Shown here piece by piece: positions 37,315 to 41,477 of a stretch of DNA of 41,477 nucleotides (its first letter is position 1; each line of letters opens with the position of its first letter). The stretch comes from Bacteroidales bacterium (GTDB taxonomy: Bacteria; Bacteroidota; Bacteroidia; Bacteroidales; UBA7960). Location of the stretch: NCBI GenBank assembly GCA_003560165.1, contig PWJC01000160.1:1-41477 (forward strand). Direction: 5' to 3'. The translations under genes were made by a program, and so were the position numbers. Under the pieces are notes generated by a model. It saw nothing but the letters and a program-made list of their open reading frames with translations, was not told the origin of the DNA and ran no database searches.

Positions 37315-38082
37315 TTATTTTTCAGGTACTTTAATATCTCCCAACGGATAGAAGGGGAACATATGCTCCTCCATCCACTTGTTCGACTCAACCGGAGTCA
37401 TCTTCCATCCCGATGGACAGTTGGACACGATCTCAACAAAGCAGGTTCCCTTGTTCAGCTTTTGATACTCCAGGGCTTTTTTAAGCGCTCTTTTGGCCTT
37501 TCTTGCATTGGCCGGGGTATGGACCGATTGACGGGTAACATAGTAAGTGCCTTCAAGTTGGGCTACCAGCTCGGTCATTTTCAGAGGGTTGCCCATTGTT
37601 CTCACGTCCCGCCCACGGGGCGATGTGGAGCTCTTCATCCCGGGAAGGGTGGTGGGGGCCATCTGCCCCCCGGTCATGCCATAGATCCCGTTGTTGATAA
37701 AGACCATCAGGATGTTTTCGCCGCGGTTACAGGCGTGGATGGTCTCGGCCGTCCCGATGGCTGCCAGGTCGCCATCGCCCTGGTAGGTGAACACATATTT
37801 TTCGGGCAACACCCGCTTGATACCAGTGGCCACGGCAGGTGCCCGGCCATGAGCCGCCTCCTGCATGTCTACGTCAAAATAGTAATAGGCCAATACCGAA
37901 CATCCTACCGGCGCCACCCCAATGGTGTAGCCCTGGATGCCAAGCTCATCGATTACATCGGCCAGCAGCCGGTGGGCCGTTCCATGACCACAACCCGGAC
38001 AATAGTGCAGGACCTTGTCGGTCATGACCTTTGTTTTTTCGTAAACCAGGTTTTCGGGGTTGATGATGTCTTTTTCTGCCAT
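37315..38082 (-). CDS. 2-oxoacid:ferredoxin oxidoreductase beta subunit (TPP-binding)
   Basis: HYCPGCGHGTAHRLLADVIDELGI, FTYQGDGDLAAIGTAETIHACNRGENILMVFINNGIYGMTGGQMAPTTLPGMK. Confidence 0.94.
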   Translation of the reverse strand: MAEKDIINPENLVYEKTKVMTDKVLHYCPGCGHGTAHRLLADVIDELGIQGYTIGVAPVGCSVLAYYYFDVDMQEAAHGRAPAVATGIKRVLPEKYVFTYQGDGDLAAIGTAETIHACNRGENILMVFINNGIYGMTGGQMAPTTLPGMKSSTSPRGRDVRTMGNPLKMTELVAQLEGTYYVTRQSVHTPANARKAKRALKKALEYQKLNKGTCFVEIVSNCPSGWKMTPVESNKWMEEHMFPFYPLGDIKVPEK

Positions 38083-38084
38083 GA

Positions 38085-39152
38085 TTATCCTCCAATAAAT
38101 TGTTTTTCCAACGCATTCAATATTTCATCGGGGCTGGGGATCATGCCGCCGAAACGGCCGAAATGCCCCACTCCGGTCACACCGTTCACTGCCAGGCGGA
38201 CGTCTTCCACCATTTGCCCGGCATTCATTTCGACGGTGAGTATTCCCCTGACCTGACCGGCCAGGCGGTGCAGCTCTTCTGCCGGAAAGGGATAGAGGGT
38301 TTGCGGTCTCATCAATCCGACCCTGATGCCTTTGTTGCGGGCCATTTCCATGGCCTTACGGGTGATCCGGGCACAGGAACCAAAGGCAACGAACAGGTAT
38401 TCAGCGTCCTCACACTGATAGGTCTCGAAGCGGACCTCATTTTTTTCGACTTCGCGGTACTTGGCCTGCAATCTCAGGTTCACCTTCTCCTGTTCTTCCG
38501 ACTGCAGTTGCAGTGAAGTGACGATCACGCTGTCTTTGCCGGGTTTCTTACCAACAGTGGCCCATTCTTCAGCCTCTGCAATGCGGGGCTGTTGTTCGAA
38601 CAATTCGACCTTTTCCATCATTTGCCCGATAATACCGTCAGACAGTATCATTACCGGGTTGCGGTATTTGAAAGCCAGATCGAAGGCGAGCCGGACAAAG
38701 TCGACGCTTTCCTGCACGGTGGCCGGGGCCAGGACGATGAGCTTATAATCTCCGTGTCCGCCACCCTTGACAGCCTGAAAATAATCCGATTGCGAGGGCT
38801 GTATGGTGCCCAGGCCGGGGCCGGCACGCACCACGTTGACGATTACGCAGGGCAGTTCGGCTCCGGCCAGATAAGAGATGCCTTCCATTTTCAGGCTGAT
38901 ACCCGGACTCGAAGACGAGGTGATGGCACGTTTGCCGCAACCGGCTGCCCCATATACCATGTTGATGGCAGCCACTTCACTTTCGGCCTGAAGCACCTGC
39001 ATCCCGGTGCGATCGACCGGATTCTCCCGCATCAGGTATTCAATAACTTCCGACTGCGGGGTGATCGGATATCCAAAATAAGCATCGGCACCGGCACGAA
39101 TGGCCGCTTCCGCCAGGGCCTCATTGCCTTTCATTAATCGTAATTCCTTCAT
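38085..39152 (-). CDS. 2-oxoacid:ferredoxin oxidoreductase alpha subunit, VorB-like
   Basis: LRLMKGNEALAEAAIRAGADAYFGYPITPQSEVIEYLM, AITSSSSPGISLKMEGISYLAGAELPCVIVNVVRAGPGLGTIQPSQSDYFQAVKGGGHGDY. Confidence 0.93.
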   Translation of the reverse strand: MKELRLMKGNEALAEAAIRAGADAYFGYPITPQSEVIEYLMRENPVDRTGMQVLQAESEVAAINMVYGAAGCGKRAITSSSSPGISLKMEGISYLAGAELPCVIVNVVRAGPGLGTIQPSQSDYFQAVKGGGHGDYKLIVLAPATVQESVDFVRLAFDLAFKYRNPVMILSDGIIGQMMEKVELFEQQPRIAEAEEWATVGKKPGKDSVIVTSLQLQSEEQEKVNLRLQAKYREVEKNEVRFETYQCEDAEYLFVAFGSCARITRKAMEMARNKGIRVGLMRPQTLYPFPAEELHRLAGQVRGILTVEMNAGQMVEDVRLAVNGVTGVGHFGRFGGMIPSPDEILNALEKQFIGG

Positions 39153-39188
39153 GGGTTCTTGTTTTAAATCAGTCAGCAGACCTGCTAT

Positions 39189-39407
39189 TTACTTCTTTTC
39201 CCTGTATACCGTGATCACGGCATCCGGACAAACAATGGCGCAGTTGGCACAACCTATGCACTCGGCATTAACCTTGACCGCATAATGATAGCCTTTGCTG
39301 TTCACTTCATTGCTTAATGCCAGTACCTGATTCGGACAGGCCGAAAGGCAGACCTCACAGCCCTTGCATTTTTCTATTTCGATGACAACATCTCCTTTTC
39401 TTGCCAT
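39189..39407 (-). CDS. 2x[4Fe-4S] ferredoxin subunit of the 2-oxoacid oxidoreductase
   Basis: CKGCEVCLSACP and CIGCANCAIVCPD motifs. Confidence 0.95.
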   Translation of the reverse strand: MARKGDVVIEIEKCKGCEVCLSACPNQVLALSNEVNSKGYHYAVKVNAECIGCANCAIVCPDAVITVYREKK

Positions 39408-39724
39408 TGTCGTAATAATTTATGTGTGAAGTATCTGTTTTGTATTGAAAATTGACGCGCATTATGATGATATTGGACAAAACTATAATTTATTATTCAA
39501 AGAGAAAGTATAAAGTTGGAATAATTTTTGCCGATGCAAATTAAGTCATTTGATGTGACGCTTTCAGAAAATAAATCAGCCACATTCCGGCCCGTTCGCC
39601 CCTCATGGCAACAAACCTCATAATCCCTTAAAAACAGACAGTTGCACCCGAATTCACTACACAATCCCGGCTTGGGAAAATCAGCACCCCCGTTCTTTGC
39701 AAAATTGATTAGTTTTACACACCA

Positions 39725-40402
39725 ATGGACAGAAAGTATACAGGCATTGCCAGATGGACAAAACGGGGCCTCCTTGCAGCAGAGGTCCTGGTCCTGCTGC
39801 CCATTGTGATCCTGCTGGTCACCAACCAGGTGATCCGCATTTCGGCCGATAGCCAGCTCTACGATGCGGTCGGCGATATTCCTTACAGCAAAGTGGGCCT
39901 GGTGCTGGGTACCTCCCACCGTGTGCGCAACGGCGGTCCCAACCCCTATTTTCATAACCGGATGGAGGCCGCGGCCACCCTCTACCACCATGGAAAGATA
40001 AGTTACCTGATCGCCAGCGGGGACAACCGCAGCATCTACTACAACGAGCCCGAGCAAATGCGGCAGGCCCTCATTAGGCTGGGGGTGCCCGACGAGGTCA
40101 TCTATCCCGATCAGGCCGGTTTGCGTACCCTCGATTCGGTGATCCGCGCCAAAGAAGTATTCGGGCAAACCAAACTCACCATCATTTCGCAACGCTTCCA
40201 CAACCAGCGGGCAGTTTACATCGCCAACCGTCACGGGATGGAGGTCTATGCCTTCAATGCCGAAGACGTACCGCCCGCCAAAACCGACAGGACAGTGGTC
40301 AGGGAATGGTTTGCCAAGGCCAATGTGTTTTGGGACCTGTTGACCAATAAACAACCGCTTCACCTGGGCGAAATCATACCCATCGGCGATCCCGCCAACT
40401 AA
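39725..40402 (+). CDS. SanA/YdcF-type (DUF218) membrane-associated protein
   Basis: GLVLGTSHRVRNGGPNPYFHNRMEAAATLYHHGKISYLIASGDN...DEVIYPDQAGLRTLDSVIRAKEVFGQTKLTIISQRFHNQRAVYIA. Confidence 0.88.
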   Translation: MDRKYTGIARWTKRGLLAAEVLVLLPIVILLVTNQVIRISADSQLYDAVGDIPYSKVGLVLGTSHRVRNGGPNPYFHNRMEAAATLYHHGKISYLIASGDNRSIYYNEPEQMRQALIRLGVPDEVIYPDQAGLRTLDSVIRAKEVFGQTKLTIISQRFHNQRAVYIANRHGMEVYAFNAEDVPPAKTDRTVVREWFAKANVFWDLLTNKQPLHLGEIIPIGDPAN

Positions 40403-40419
40403 GGGGCCTTCCGGCTGCC

Positions 40420-41097
40420 TCAGTATGCGTAGTCGACCACCCGGCCCAGGTATTCTCCCCTGCTGATGATCCAGGTCACCTCGTACAAGCTGGGAATTCG
40501 TCCGTTGCGCATATAGATATAGATCCGCTCACCGTCGGCCGACATAAACGCCTTGCTGTGGCATTCGCGGGAGCCCAACAGGCTGGTCCTGAAACAGAAA
40601 TTGGGTTCGAAGATATCCCTGAATGCCCGGGTGGGCAGATCCACCCTTCGGTCGCCGTAATAGATACGCACGGCAACCACCTGCCGGCTGGGGACCTGGC
40701 CGTCGATGCCCCAGAAATGCCGGCCATTGATCTTGTATACATACCCCCTGTGCCCGAAATATTCGAAGCTGTGGCGCCCAGGCACAAAATGTGCGGTACC
40801 GATGTATACTTTCACCTGTTCGTGGGCCAGGGTGATGTTCGACTCTGTTTGGGCATATACCCCGAAGGGGGTCAGCTCTGTTTCGCCGTGAAGCCCGGCC
40901 AGGGATCCGGCAAAGCTGAAACTGCCGGCCTCCCTGCGAATCAGGCTGTCGCTGATGCTAAAAAAACTCTCGGCCGAACCCTTATAATCGGGCACCACGT
41001 ATTCGCCGCTCTGCCCGTAGAGCATACAAGGTACAAACACCAGGAAGCAATACAGAAGCATGTTTCGCATAACACCGCGTTTGCAAGGGTTTCGCAA
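40420..41097 (-). CDS. Secreted hypothetical protein
   Basis: N-terminal signal peptide (MLLYCFLVFVPCMLYGQS); no family recognised. Confidence 0.6.
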   Translation of the reverse strand: MRNPCKRGVMRNMLLYCFLVFVPCMLYGQSGEYVVPDYKGSAESFFSISDSLIRREAGSFSFAGSLAGLHGETELTPFGVYAQTESNITLAHEQVKVYIGTAHFVPGRHSFEYFGHRGYVYKINGRHFWGIDGQVPSRQVVAVRIYYGDRRVDLPTRAFRDIFEPNFCFRTSLLGSRECHSKAFMSADGERIYIYMRNGRIPSLYEVTWIISRGEYLGRVVDYAY

Positions 41098-41170
41098 TAA
41101 GGAAACGGAGCATCTGCCCGTGGCATAAAATTAAGAAAAATACTTCTGCCGGGCAAATTTCGGAGGGAAG

Positions 41171-41395
41171 GAGGAAGGTAGTAAGTAGTAAGTAGTAAGT
41201 AGTAGGTAGGAAGAAGAAAGTTGAAAAGTTGAAGAGTTGAAAAGTTTAGAAGACGGAAGACGGAAGACAGAAGACAGAAGACGGAAGACAGAGGACAGAG
41301 GACGGAGGACAGAAAGACGATGGAACGACAGAACGAATGAACGAATGAACGAAAAAGTTTAAGAGTTGAAAAGTTGAAAAGTTTAAAAACTGAAT
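41171..41395. repeat. Intergenic modular short-repeat array, locus D
   Basis: (gtagtaa)n 41178-41207; (gttgaaaa)n 41219-41247; (gaagacg/gaagaca)n 41248-41318; (gaacgaat)n 41323-41352; (gttgaaaa)n 41356-41389. Confidence 0.93.
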
Positions 41396-41477
41396 AATAA
41401 ACACTTAAACCATTAAACTTTTAAACCTGTTTGGATTTTGCCGGGTTTTAACTGACGCACTGCCTTCGGACAGTGGA

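Noticed and set aside
39497-40363. 288-aa minus-strand ORF covering sanA and the preceding intergenic region
   Set aside because: Mostly antisense to a clear SanA/YdcF gene; no recognisable domain.
41458-41475. CACTG-C-CTTCGG-A-CAGTG hairpin with TTCG loop at the window end
   Set aside because: Short stem and context cut by the window edge; cannot be classed as terminator or other element.

Overview
This is a gene-dense Bacteroidota-type chromosomal window (inferred from fused SecDF, BlaI/M56-TonB, VorB-type 2-oxoacid oxidoreductase and TAnnTTTG-like promoters). I see no rRNA, tRNA, CRISPR array, transposase or phage module. Most of it is housekeeping: thrS-infC-rpmI-rplT, obg-adk-hpt, secDF, nnr, a PgpH-like HD protein, photolyase/Nudix, a fused E1 2-oxoacid dehydrogenase, and a ferredoxin-dependent 2-oxoacid oxidoreductase operon. 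The items most worth a second look are: (1) a dispersed, modular family of 7-8 bp intergenic tandem repeats at four loci (about 8.9, 25.45, 31.1 and 41.3 kb) that share exact 12-18-mers in shuffled order and both orientations; (2) a 607-aa protein that looks like an ECF-type S-component, a T-component and a THEP1-like P-loop NTPase in one chain, placed tail-to-tail with a DUF364/DUF4213-type putative metal-chelation protein, a candidate uncharacterised uptake system; (3) a GH3-family gene with an in-frame TAA whose C-terminus stays open for 79 more codons; (4) an infC that appears to start at AUA; (5) a TlpA-BlaI-BlaR1/TonB operon with two tandem dyads 20 bp apart upstream; (6) two tandem stand-alone LytTR regulators beside a double-Cache protein with no output domain. 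All family calls come from reading the sequence by eye; no database search was run.
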